Assembly (NCBI GenBank): GCA_047528255.1
Contig: CP180024.1
Span: 558,001 to 622,000 of the forward strand
DNA: 64,000 nt
From: G047528255 sp047528255
GTDB taxonomy: Bacteria > Bacteroidota > Bacteroidia > Flavobacteriales > Blattabacteriaceae
Reading direction: 5' to 3'
Made by a program: the position numbers and the translations under genes. Positions 40,083 to 50,010 of the stretch are shown here, piece by piece. Under the pieces are notes generated by a model that was not told the origin of the DNA, did no database searches, and worked only from the letters and a program-made list of their open reading frames with translations. Each line of letters opens with the position of its first letter. The stretch's first letter is position 1.

Positions 40083-41117
40083 CTAAAAATAAGCGCAAGA
40101 GTCCTCAATATATTGGCCTTGTTGGCAGTGTTTCAATAATTCTTTTTGTATGAAAGATCTGATTACTTCTTTTTCTTCAGCCGTATACAACAGATGTACG
40201 TTAGCTCCTGCATCAAGGGTAAAATAAAGAGGTTTTCCTGTTTGCTCTCTGAAGTTCCGAACTTTTTCGATCACGTGTAGGGTGTCGGGCTTCATCAGTA
40301 AGAAATAGGGTTGAGAGCACATCATCATAGAGTGTAGGCTCAAGGCTTCGTATTCGATCATTTCTCCGAAGGCTTCAAGATTTCCTTCTTTCAAGATGGA
40401 GATGAATCGTTCAAAGTTTTTACGAGCTGACTCAAATCTTTGTTTTGCGTAAGGGTGTTGATACATCAAAGCGTGCCCTTCTGAGCTGGATACTTTTTTG
40501 ACTCCTGTATCTATCAACAGTATGGTATCACGATAATCTGTGAATGTTTTATGCACTTCGTATGGGTAGGGGATGGCGTACAGATCGCTGCTTCCTTTGA
40601 TGCTTTCATGAATTCCCCAGAGCGCCAGCCCGGGGTATATGGAGCGGCAGGCGCTTCCGGAGCCCAGTCGGGCCAAAAAGGAAGCTCTTTGTAGAGGGTC
40701 TTGTTGCTCTGAAAGGTATCCTGATTTTTGTTCAAGCCGGATCAGACATAAGGCCAAAGCACTCATGGAAGAGGCTGAAGAGGAGATCCCGCTGCTGTGA
40801 GGAAAGGTGTTTTTTGTCTCAATGGTAAAATCAAAATCGAGCAAATAAGGAGAATAAGGTAAAATTCTTTCGAAAAAATTCAAAATTTTTGGAAGAAATT
40901 CCGATTGCTCCTTTCCTGAGAACAGGAGTCGTACGGAAAATTTTTCTCCTTTATTTTTCCGAGCTTGATAAGACATCTCGGTTTCTGAATAGCATTTATT
41001 CAGCGTAAAACTGATGGAGGGGTTGGCTGGAATTTGGTCATGATGTTTGCCCCAATACTTGATCAGTGCAATATTTGAGGGGCTTTTTTCGGTGACGATT
41101 TCTTGGTTTGAGACCAT
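40083..41117 (-). CDS. mvaD: Diphosphomevalonate decarboxylase with IS-derived start
   Basis: Last step of the mevalonate pathway, giving isopentenyl diphosphate. The 344-residue GHMP-family protein shows SPSNIALIKYWGK (about 12-24), the ATP loop PHSSGISSSASSMSA (about 106-120), the GSGSACRSIYPG substrate segment and LDAGANVHLL near residue 300. The start ATG (complement of 41115-41117) lies inside the right end of the IS that begins at 41110. Residues MVSNQEIVTEK therefore stand where relatives have a longer N-terminus, some 15-20 residues of which seem lost. The catalytic core is complete. tRNA-His lies just beyond its 3' end. Confidence 0.94.
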   Translation of the reverse strand: MVSNQEIVTEKSPSNIALIKYWGKHHDQIPANPSISFTLNKCYSETEMSYQARKNKGEKFSVRLLFSGKEQSEFLPKILNFFERILPYSPYLLDFDFTIETKNTFPHSSGISSSASSMSALALCLIRLEQKSGYLSEQQDPLQRASFLARLGSGSACRSIYPGLALWGIHESIKGSSDLYAIPYPYEVHKTFTDYRDTILLIDTGVKKVSSSEGHALMYQHPYAKQRFESARKNFERFISILKEGNLEAFGEMIEYEALSLHSMMMCSQPYFLLMKPDTLHVIEKVRNFREQTGKPLYFTLDAGANVHLLYTAEEKEVIRSFIQKELLKHCQQGQYIEDSCAYF

Positions 41118-42246
41118 TGTGTTAATAGTGGATTACGTTTATTCAACCATCCTAGATAAGCTTTGTTAAAGAACGATGTAGATTTAATATTTCACATTGT
41201 ATTTAAAATACTAATTAATTATAAATTAATTAAATATGTCTATTTTTATAAAAAAACTCGTACATAATGCCGGGGAACGATACAAATTATGCGTTATAGC
41301 CTCCATAAGATGCTGGGCATGCACACGAGCTAATACTTTGTAACGATCCTTGCCTGATCCAAACCAACGTTTTATACTTCCAAAAGTACGTTCTACTACC
41401 CATCGGGTTTTACTCACTAATTTAGTGAATAATATAGCTATCATACTTAAGACAGTTTCTATAGGATTTCTTCTGTATACGGTCTTTGATGCCTCGACTA
41501 TAAAAGTAACACACGTTGGCTGGAACTTGGTAACCTTTGCCTGCATATACTTCTCTTTGTTTATAGACTAGTTTGCTTATTAATGGTTTTAGCCCTCTAC
41601 TATCATGCTCATTGGCAGATACGCTATGTGCTGCTAATATCATTCCATTTTTATCCAGCCCTATATGCTTCTTGTATCCGTAGTAGAGTTTAGCTAATTT
41701 CTTGAGCTATTTTTCTTGAGTGTCTACTCCTGATTGAATCTCTTTTTTGCCCTTGATTTTCTTTGACTGATTTACTTTTTCCCATCTTCCTTCCGATCCT
41801 TGACTACGTAGGTAGGAGCTTCATTGGGAGCAAAGGGACTAAGTGTAATACTGGACTACTATCACTCCTGTTTTAACTATCGCCTGATGCTTTTCTAATT
41901 CCTTATTGATCTTTTTCAGTAAGCGCTCATATGCCTTTTTAGCTACTATTTCATTGCGAACTCTGCATAGAGTCGTATAATATGGGATCTGATCTTCCAA
42001 TCGAAAACCACAAAAGCGAATGCAGCTCAAGGATTCTTTCACCAATTCTTCCGTTCCTAGATCACTGAATAATACTAGTGACTTAAAAGTCATAATCTTA
42101 AGTAACGATATTCCACTATAAGCAGGTTACCTTTTATTCCCTGGCCTTTTTGATATATTTTTCTTATTTCTTTTTCCATCCATTCCCAGTCGATCAAGGT
42201 GTTTAACCTTTAAAAAACTGACTCCTTCTAGTAGAACGTTTTCTAT
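41110..42246 (-). mobile_element. IS5-family element lacking its left end
   Basis: Minus-strand copy with an intact right end at 41110 that provides the mvaD start codon. Open pieces 41226-41546 and 41422-41643 cover the C-terminal half of the transposase in two frames. It ends near 42246 against an opposite-orientation copy. Confidence 0.85.
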
Positions 42247-43226
42247 AATTTTGAGTTACTAGTATAATCTCAGTGATGTAGGAACGGAAGAATTGGTGAA
42301 AAAATCTTAAGATGCATTCGCTTTTGTGGTTTTTGATTGGAAAATCAGATCCCATATTATACAACTCTATGCAGAGTTCGCAATGAAATAGTAGCCAAAA
42401 AGGATATGAACACTTACTGAAAAAGATCAATAAGGAATTAGGAAAGCATCAGGCGATAGTTAACAACAGGAGTTATAGTAGGTTCCAATATTACAGTGGA
42501 TCCCTTTGCTCCAAAGGGATCTCCCTACCTGCGTAGTGGAGGATCGGAAGAAAGAGGGGGAAAAGCAAATCAGTCAAAGAAAAGCAAAGGCAAAAAAAGA
42601 GACTCAATCAGGAGTAGACACTCAAGGAAAATCGCTCAAGAAATTAGGTAAAATCTACTACGGATACAAGAAGCAGATAGGGGGATAAAAATGGAATGAG
42701 ACTAGCTGTACATAGTGTAGCAGCCAATGTGCATGATAGTAGAGGATAAAGCTATTAATAAGTAAACTAGGATATAATCCAGAAAAGTATATGAAGACAT
42801 AGGTTACCTAGTTCCAACCAACGTTTCTTACTTTCATAGTCGAGGCATCAAAGACCGTATACAAAAAAAGCCTATAGGACCGTCCCTTAAGTAGGGACAG
42901 CTATATTATTCAACAAAATAGTGAGTAAAACCCGATGGGGTAGTAGAATGTACTTTTGGTAGTATAAATCGTTGATTTGGATCAGGAAAGGATCGTTACA
43001 AAGTATTAGCTCGTGTGCATGCCTAGCATCTTATGGAGACTATGGTGCATAATTTGTATCGTATCCCTGGTATTATTATGAGATCTACATAAAAATAGAT
43101 ATAATTAATTATTTTATAATAAACAGTATTTCGAATACAATGTGAAATACTAAATCTACATCGTTCTTTAACGAATTCTATCTAGAAGACTGAATAGATG
43201 TTAATCCAGTTTAACAGAATGGTCTC
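42247..43226 (+). mobile_element. IS5-family element lacking its left end
   Basis: Plus-strand copy joined tail-to-tail with the preceding one. It begins within the transposase and has a good right end (GGTCTC) at 43226, about 40 bp from tRNA-Met. Confidence 0.83.
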
Positions 43227-43263
43227 GGCCCTTATATGGGTCGATCGGAGATACAACTGACCG

Positions 43264-43337
43264 TAGCGTGGGGGGGGATCGAACCCCCGACCTCCGGGTT
43301 ATGAATCCGACGCTCTAACCGGCTGAGCTACCACGCC
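43264..43337 (-). tRNA. tRNA-Met (CAU), probably elongator
   Basis: Minus-strand cloverleaf with anticodon loop containing CAT, acceptor GGCGTGG/CCACGCT and discriminator A. It lacks the initiator hallmarks (mismatched first pair and three G-C pairs in the anticodon stem) and does not resemble the Ile-decoding CAU tRNA, so elongator Met is most likely. CCA is not encoded. Confidence 0.88.
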
Positions 43338-43362
43338 TAAAAGCAGTGCAAATATATGTTAT

Positions 43363-44633
43363 GAAACCATTGTATTAATAGTGGATTACGTTTATTCAGC
43401 CTACCAGATAGGCTTCGTTAGAGAAAATGTAGATTTAGTTTTTTACATTGTATTCGAAATACTATTGATTATAAATTAATTAATTATATCTATTTTTATG
43501 GACAACGCATAATAATGCCAGGGGCACGATACAAATTATGCCCCATAGCCTCTCCATAAGATGTTGGGCATGCACACGAGCTAATACTTTGTAACAAGCC
43601 TTGCCTGATCTAAACCAACGCTTTATACTGCCAAAAGTACATTCTACTACCCATCTGGTTTTACTCACAAATTTGTTGAATAATATAGATACCACTACTT
43701 AAGGGATGTTTCCTATAGGCATTCTTCTATATATGATCTTTGATACCTCGACTATGAAAGTAAGACACGTTGATAGGCTATTGGTAACCTTTGTCTGCAT
43801 ATACTTCTCTGGATTTATATCCTAGTTTGCTTATTAATGGATTTAGCCCTCTACTATCATGCTCATTAGCTGCTACGCTATGTACAGCTAGTATCATTCC
43901 ATTTTTATGCCCCCTATGTGCTTCTTGTATCTGTAGTACAGTTTACCTGTTTCTTGAACCATTTTCCTTGAGTGTCTATTCCTGATTGAGTCTCTTTTTT
44001 TCCTTTTCTTTTCTTTGACTGATTTGATTTTTCCCCTCTTCCTTCCGATCCTCCACTACGTAGGTAGGAACTCCCTTGGGAGCAAGGGGACTCTCTGTAA
44101 TACTGGCATCTACTATCACTCCTGTTTTAACTATAACTTGATGCTTTTCTAATTCCTTATTGATATTTTTCAGTAAGCTCTCATATGCCTTTTTGGCTAC
44201 TATTTTATTGCGAAATCTGCATAGAGACCGTATGATCTGGAATCTGATCTTCCAATCGAAAACCATAAAAGCGCATGCAGTTCAAGGGCTCTTTCACCAA
44301 TTCTTCCGTTTCTACATCACTGAAATCATACCCGTGATTCAAAAGCATCGTCTTAAATAACGATATTCCACTGTAAGTAGGTTGGCCTTTTATTCCCTGG
44401 CCTTTTGATATATTTTTCTTATTTCTTTTTCCATCCCTTCCCATTGGATAAAGGTGTTTAACCTTTTGAAAGACTAACTTCTTCTGGTGGAACGTTCCAT
44501 ATATAGTTCACTAAAGCTTATTTATGCGGTGCTTCTGAGCATAGAGTCGAATTCTTTATTTTGTACTCCAAATATACGAAACAATATATTGATTTACAAA
44601 TATTTTAAATGCATTCTCCAATGCAATGTTTTC
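43363..44633 (-). mobile_element. IS5-family element, full length (1,271 bp), degenerate
   Basis: Simple minus-strand copy. Open pieces 43976-44266 and 44205-44444 overlap in different frames and together give the N-terminal half of the transposase, including VIVDASITESPLAPKGVPTY. A single frameshift separates them, so this copy is less decayed than most. Confidence 0.88.
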
Positions 44634-44645
44634 ATACTTTATAAT

Positions 44646-44968
44646 GTAGACCATTATATTAAGGTGGAGGAACGTTTATTCTCCCTCCTAGATCGCTTCG
44701 TTGGAGACGATGGATATTTATCTTTTCATATCTTATTCGGAATAATGTTAATTATAAACTAATTAATTATATCTTTTTTTTATGAACAGCGCATAATGAT
44801 CCCAGGGGAACGATACAAATTATATGACATAGCCTTCATAATATGCTGGGCATGCATACGAACTTCCTTTGTAATGAGCCTTTTCTTATTCAAACTAACA
44901 CTTTATAGTTCTAAAAGTTCATTCTACTACCCATTGGGGGGTACTCACTAATTTGTTAATAACATAGC
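44646..44968 (-). repeat. IS5 right-end fragment, tandem unit 1 (323 bp)
   Basis: Right-end third of the IS in minus orientation, ending at the sequence for KLVSK. It shares several private changes with the adjacent unit 2, showing that the two arose by tandem duplication of one truncated IS and not by separate insertions. Confidence 0.8.
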
Positions 44969-45292
44969 GAGACCATTGTTCTAATAGTGGATTACGTTTA
45001 TTCAGCCTCCTAGATGGGCTTCGTTAGAGACGATGAGGTTTAGTTTTTCACACTTTATTCGGGATAATATTGATTATAAACTAATTAATAATACTTTTTT
45101 TTTATAAACAGCGCATAATGTTCCCAGGGAAACGATACAGATTATACGACATAACCTTTATAAAATGCTGGGCATGCATATGAGCTATCCTTTGTAATGA
45201 ACCTTTCCTTATTCAAAACAACGTTTTATTGTCTTATAAAGTTCGTTCTACTCCCCGTTGGGGCTTACTCACTAATTTGTTAACAATATAGC
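44969..45292 (-). repeat. IS5 right-end fragment, tandem unit 2 (324 bp)
   Basis: Begins with GAGACCATTG and ends at the same internal point as unit 1, directly followed by another right end at 45293. Unit length equals unit 1 within a base. Confidence 0.8.
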
Positions 45293-45760
45293 GAGACCAT
45301 TGTGTTAATGATGAATTACGTTTATTCAGTCTCCTAGATGGGCTGGTTGAAGACGAGGTATATTTTTTCACATTGTATTCAAAATATTATTGATTACAAA
45401 TTAATTAAATATATCTATTTTTATGAATAGCTCATAATAATGCCAGGGGAACGATACAAATTATGCATCCATAGACGCCATAAGATACTAGGCATGCACA
45501 CGAGCTAATCCTTTATAACGAGTCTTTCCTGGTCCAAACCAATGCTTTATACTACCAAAAGGACGTTCTACTACCCATCGATTTTTACTCACTAATTTAG
45601 TGAATAATATACCTATCCCTACTTAAGGGATATTTCCTATAGTTTTTCTTCTGTATACGGTCTTTGATGCCTCGATTATGAAAGCAAAACATTTTGGCTG
45701 GGACTTAGTAACCTTTGTTTGCATATACTTCTCCAGGTTTATATCCTAGTTTGTTTATTA
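45293..45760 (-). mobile_element. IS5 relic forming the left arm of a palindrome
   Basis: Third consecutive right end in minus orientation, running inward to the region of the second catalytic Asp. Bases 45443-45760 are the reverse complement of 45785-46103 with only about three mismatches. Confidence 0.85.
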
Positions 45761-46252
45761 TGATAGTAAAGGGCTAAAGCCATTTAATAAGCAAACTAGG
45801 ATATAAACCTAGAGAAGTATATGTAAACAAAGGTTACTAAGTCCCAGCCAAAATGTTTTGCTTTCATAATCGAGGCATCAAAGACCGTATACAGAAGAAA
45901 AACTATAGGAAATATCCCTTAAGTAGGGATAGGTATATTATTCACTAAATTAGTGAGTAAAAATCGATGGGTAGTAGAACGTCCTTTTGGTAGTATAAAG
46001 CATTGGTTTGGACCAGGAAAGACTCGTTATAAAGGATTAGCTCGTGTGCATGCCTAGTATCTTATGGCGTCTATGGATGCATAATTTGTATCGTTCCCCT
46101 GGGTTCATTATACACCTTTAATAAAAAAATATTATTAATTGATTTATAATTAATAATGTTTTGAGTACGATGTAAAACACTAAAACTCATCGTTCTCCAA
46201 CGAAGCTCATTTAGTGGCTAAACCAAACGTAATTCAGATTAATACAATAGGC
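45761..46252 (+). mobile_element. IS5 relic forming the right arm of a palindrome
   Basis: Plus-orientation transposase C-terminal half and right end. A spacer of about 24 bp at 45761-45784 separates it from its mirror image. Beyond 46103 the two arms diverge abruptly, although both continue as IS right end. Confidence 0.85.
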
Positions 46253-46725
46253 GCCAGTATTTTTTTTCCCAAATCTCAAACTCAAATTTTTATAATCCAT
46301 CAAATTAGGACGCCTGTAAATATACGGTATGAAAAGACCAAAAAACGTCTTCTTCTATATGAAGGATCAATTCAATCTGTTCTACCTCTAAAAAATCAGC
46401 TCAGGTCGAGCTTAAATGATTTTGCAAATAAATAGGGGGCTAAATATTCTTATATTATTAAATCTTAGAAAAAAATTGGGATGAATTTACTGTATTTTTT
46501 CTAATTCCCTTTATAAATCCAAAAAATATTTTATACTACTAATTTAATTGAAAATGTAAATGGTAAAATCAGGAAATAAACCAAAATAAAAAAAACATTT
46601 CCTACAGATTACGCTGTGCTTAAATCTGTGTTTCTGTCTTGAAACAAGGCTATAAAATTAATCAATACCTATCCAAAACTTGGGATTATTTTTAACCAAT
46701 TTATGTATACTCTCAATCATAGGAT
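46253..46725 (+). pseudogene. IS256-family transposase relic, plus strand
   Basis: Reads FFPKSQTQIFIIHQIRTPV, then after stops GAKYSYIIKS and NWDEFTVFF, and later TWDYF followed by sequence resembling the family's final NWGIILNQFMYT motif in shifted frames. These are conserved IS256 C-terminal landmarks in the right order. No terminal repeats were found. Confidence 0.72.
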
Positions 46726-46808
46726 GAGATTATAAAATTCTTGTTCTAACTTTTTTTCTTTACATATTTTGTGGGGTAGTCTTGAATCTTTCGGAAAAAA
46801 ATATCGTC

Positions 46809-47276
46809 TTATTTCTTGGAGTCCTTAGCTGCGTTTGCAGGAACGACCTCAAAAGAAAATTGAACTTCCACTTGACTATTCAAACGTATATTGGCTTGAT
46901 ATTTACCGATAACCTTGATTGCATTTCCAAGACGGATAAATTTCTTATCAATATGAATGTTTTCTTTTTCTAAAATTTCAACCAGATCGTTACTATGAAC
47001 CGAGCCAAACAACTTACCTCCTGCTCCTACTTTAACAGGTATTTTCACATTCAAAACGTTCAGCTTTTCAACTGTCTTCTTGGCCTCTTGAATTAAAACC
47101 TCTTGCTTCTTAGAACGTTGTTTTAATACTTCATTAAGTTCTTTGATGGATCCAGGAGAAGCAACCAAAGCATAGCCTTTAGGAATGAGATAGTTTCTGG
47201 CATAACCCGGCTTAACACTCAATTGATCGTATTTAAACCCTAAATTTTCTACATCCTTTTTTAAAATTATCCTCAT
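46809..47276 (-). CDS. rplI: 50S ribosomal protein L9
   Basis: Two-domain 23S rRNA-binding protein of 155 residues. The N-terminal domain begins MRIILKKDVENLGFKYDQLS with the conserved RNYLIPKGYA (about 28-37); a long connecting helix and the C-terminal domain with GKLFGSVHSNDLVEIL follow. The last residues (ANAAKDSKK) are a short polar tail. It is third in the rpsF-rpsR-rplI operon, 23 bp after rpsR. The IS256 relic begins about 80 bp downstream. Confidence 0.98.
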   Translation of the reverse strand: MRIILKKDVENLGFKYDQLSVKPGYARNYLIPKGYALVASPGSIKELNEVLKQRSKKQEVLIQEAKKTVEKLNVLNVKIPVKVGAGGKLFGSVHSNDLVEILEKENIHIDKKFIRLGNAIKVIGKYQANIRLNSQVEVQFSFEVVPANAAKDSKK

Positions 47277-47299
47277 CTTTTTATATTTTTTACCTCAAC

Positions 47300-47605
47300 T
47301 TACCTGAGCTCATCGCTCATAAAAGGCAAAAGAGCAAGATGACGGGCTCTCTTGACAGCGATAGCCAGTTCCCTTTGGTTCTTCAATGACGTTCCTGTAA
47401 GGCGACGTGGCAAAATTTTGCCTTGAGCATTCAAAAATTTTATCAAAAAAGCGGGATCTTTATAATCGATATACTTTATGTTACACTTATCGAAATAATC
47501 CAACTTTTTTTCAGGCTTGGTTTCTAACTTCAAAGGAGATAAATAGCGCAACTCACTCTGACCTCCCGGCTTAGTTTGTTTCGTCAAATCATCTAAAACC
47601 ATCAT
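47300..47605 (-). CDS. rpsR: 30S ribosomal protein S18
   Basis: 101-residue protein of the 30S platform that pairs with S6. The conserved core is IKYIDYKDPAFLIKFL then GKILPRRLTGTSLKNQRELA and VKRARHLALLPF. An N-terminal extension of about 35 residues (QTKPGGQSELRYLSPLKLET) is of the kind usual in Flavobacteriia. The cysteines found in some S18 proteins are mostly absent. It lies 15 bp after rpsF. Confidence 0.98.
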   Translation of the reverse strand: MMVLDDLTKQTKPGGQSELRYLSPLKLETKPEKKLDYFDKCNIKYIDYKDPAFLIKFLNAQGKILPRRLTGTSLKNQRELAIAVKRARHLALLPFMSDELR

Positions 47606-47620
47606 AAATTTATTTATTGA

Positions 47621-47995
47621 TTAGGCTACATCTTGTTCTTTAGTTCCCTTCTCCTCTTTGCTTTTTATTTTTTTCTTTCTTCTTTCCGCATATTCCAGCG
47701 CATTTTTATCGAGCTTGACAGTCAAGAAGCGCATCACACGCTCATCACGTCTTAATTTGAGATCCAACTCAAAAATCAAATCGGGAGCCGCGTCATATTC
47801 AAGTAAGCAATACCAACCACTTTGCTTTTTTTGTATGGGATAAACCAAACGCTTCAACCCCCAATGTTCTTGATATCTGACTTGCGCATCATTCCTTTTC
47901 AAGTGATTCTCATATTCTTTGGTGATATCTCGGGTCTGATTATCAGATAAAACCGGAGTCATTATAATGACGGTTTCATAGACGTTTTTAAGCAT
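47621..47995 (-). CDS. rpsF: 30S ribosomal protein S6
   Basis: 124-residue platform protein that forms a heterodimer with S18. It starts MLKNVYETVIIMTPVLSDNQ and contains GLKRLVYPIQKKQSGWYCLL and RDERVMRFLTVKLDKNALEY. The C-terminal 20 residues are a lysine/glutamate tail (KKIKSKEEKGTKEQ). It is the first gene of the operon; a plausible promoter lies about 35 bp upstream. Confidence 0.98.
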   Translation of the reverse strand: MLKNVYETVIIMTPVLSDNQTRDITKEYENHLKRNDAQVRYQEHWGLKRLVYPIQKKQSGWYCLLEYDAAPDLIFELDLKLRRDERVMRFLTVKLDKNALEYAERRKKKIKSKEEKGTKEQDVA

Positions 47996-48030
47996 TAACT
48001 CGTTTTTTATAGATGGTCCTATAGCGATTG

Positions 48031-48061
48031 CTAATTTATATCTTTATATCGGATTTTCAAA
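48031..48061 (-). promoter_or_regulatory. Putative promoter of rpsF-rpsR-rplI
   Basis: On the minus strand TTTG is followed after 19 nt by TAAATTAG, one mismatch from TAnnTTTG. Spacing fits the Bacteroidota sigma-A pattern, and the predicted leader is about 30 nt. Confidence 0.4.
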
Positions 48062-48219
48062 AAACTTCTTTGTTTTCTTGAAATAGGTTTGTTTCCAGTT
48101 AATGTCGGAAACGTTGGTTGTCAACAGTTTTTTATTTTAGTCATTCCAAATCTGGAATAAAATGATGTCATGTCTAAACTTGTGGAGTTCACTATTTTTT
48201 CTGTTAGGTTACATTCTCT

Positions 48220-48485
48220 GAGAACGTTGCATGAGAGAAAGAGTTTAAAATATTTGTAAATCAATATATTGTTTCGTTTTTTTAAAATAAAAAATTCAGC
48301 TCTATGCTCAGAAGTATCGTGCAAATAAGCTTTAGTGATCTATATATGGAACGTTGTACGAGAAGGTGTAATCTTTTCAAAAGATTAAACACTCTGATCC
48401 ACTAGGAAGTGGATGGAAAAAAATAAGAAAGACTATATCAAAAAAGCCAGGGGATAAAAAACTCACCTGCTTACAGTGGAATATC
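48220..48485 (+). mobile_element. IS5-family left-end fragment
   Basis: About 266 bp from the left end through the start of the transposase (EKEIRKIYQK region, degraded), ending at the GTGGAATATC site where a second left end begins at 48486. Confidence 0.78.
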
Positions 48486-49958
48486 GAGAACGTTGCATGA
48501 GATAAGGAGTTTAAAATATTTTTAAATCAATACACTGTTTCGAAACCATTGTGTTAATGGTAGATTACGTTTATTCAATCTCCTAGATAGGATTCATTAG
48601 AGATGAATGAAGATTTATTCTTTCACATTGTATTCAAAATACTGATTTATTATAAATCAATTAATTATATCTATTTTTATGGACAGCTATAATAATGCTA
48701 AGGGGACGATGCAAATTATGCGCCATAGCCTCCATAATATGCTGGATGCACACGAGCTAATCCTTTGTAACGAGGCCTTCCTGATACAAAACAACGCTTT
48801 TTTTTCCAAAAGTACATTCTACTACCCATCGGGGTTTACGCATTTATTTATTGAATAATGTAGCTATACCTCCTTAAGGTACGGGGCCTATAAACTTTTT
48901 TCTATATAAGGTATTTCATGCCTGGACTATGAAAGTAAGACACATTGACTGGACCTTGGTAACCTTTGTCTGCATATACTTCTCTGGGTTTATATTCTAG
49001 TTTGCTTATTAATGGCTTTAAGCCTCTACTATCATGTTCATTGGCTGATATGCTATGTACTAGCTATTATCCTTCTATTTTATCCACCCCTATGTGCTTC
49101 TTGTATCCGTAGTAGATTTCACCTGATTTCTTGATCCATTTTATTTGAGTGTCTACTCCTGATTGATTCTCTTTTTTTACTCTTGCTTTTCTTTGACTGA
49201 TTTTTTGTCCTCTTCATTATGATCCTTCACTACGTGGGTAGAAGCTTCCTTGGGAGAAAAGGGACTCACTGTAATACTGTCATCTACTATCACTCCTATT
49301 TTAACTATAGCCTGATGCTTTCCTAATTCCTTATTGATCTGTTTGAGTAAGAGATCGTATGCATTTTTAGCTACTATTTCATTGCGAAATCTGCATAGAT
49401 TTCATATGATCTAGGTATCTGATCTTCCAATCAAAAACCAAAAAATCGCATGCAGCTCAAGGATTCATTCACTAATTCTTCCGTTCCTATATCACTGAGA
49501 TCATACCAGTGACTCAAAAGCATCATCTTAAATAACGATATTCCACTGTAAGCAGGTTGACCTTTTATCCCTGGCCTTTTTGATATATTTTTCTTATTTC
49601 TTTTTACAGCCACTTCCCAGTGGATCAAGTTGTTTAACCTTTTGAAAAACTCACTTCTTCTAGTAGAAGATTCTATATATAGTTCACTAAAGCTTATTCG
49701 CTTTGGGGCTTCTGAAGCTAGATCCGAATTTTTTTATTTTATATATCCATATATACGAAAAAATATATTGATTTACAAATATTTTAACCTTCTCCTTCCA
49801 TAAAACGTTCTCGCGTTGTTCATAAAAACAGATATAATTAATTAATTTATAATAAATACTATTTCGAATAGAATGTGAAAGATTAGATCTACATCGTTTT
49901 CTAACGAAACCCATCTAGATCGTTGAACAAATGTAATAACCCTTAAGACAATACTCTC
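48486..49958. mobile_element. Nested compound IS5 element (about 1.47 kb), second copy
   Basis: Plus left terminus of about 55 bp (48486-48540), full-length minus-oriented degenerate copy (about 48541-49812), and plus right terminus of about 146 bp (49813-49958). Structure and total length (1,473 bp against 1,471 bp) match 11104-12574, and the left breakpoint is the same. Confidence 0.8.
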
Positions 49959-50010
49959 GAAGTTCTATATCCAAACCTCCTTTTTTGTTTTCTGAATTCT
50001 CACTAATACA

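Noticed and set aside
44646..46252. Repeated units suggesting a CRISPR array
   Set aside because: Units are over 300 bp, lack unique spacers and are plainly IS right ends.
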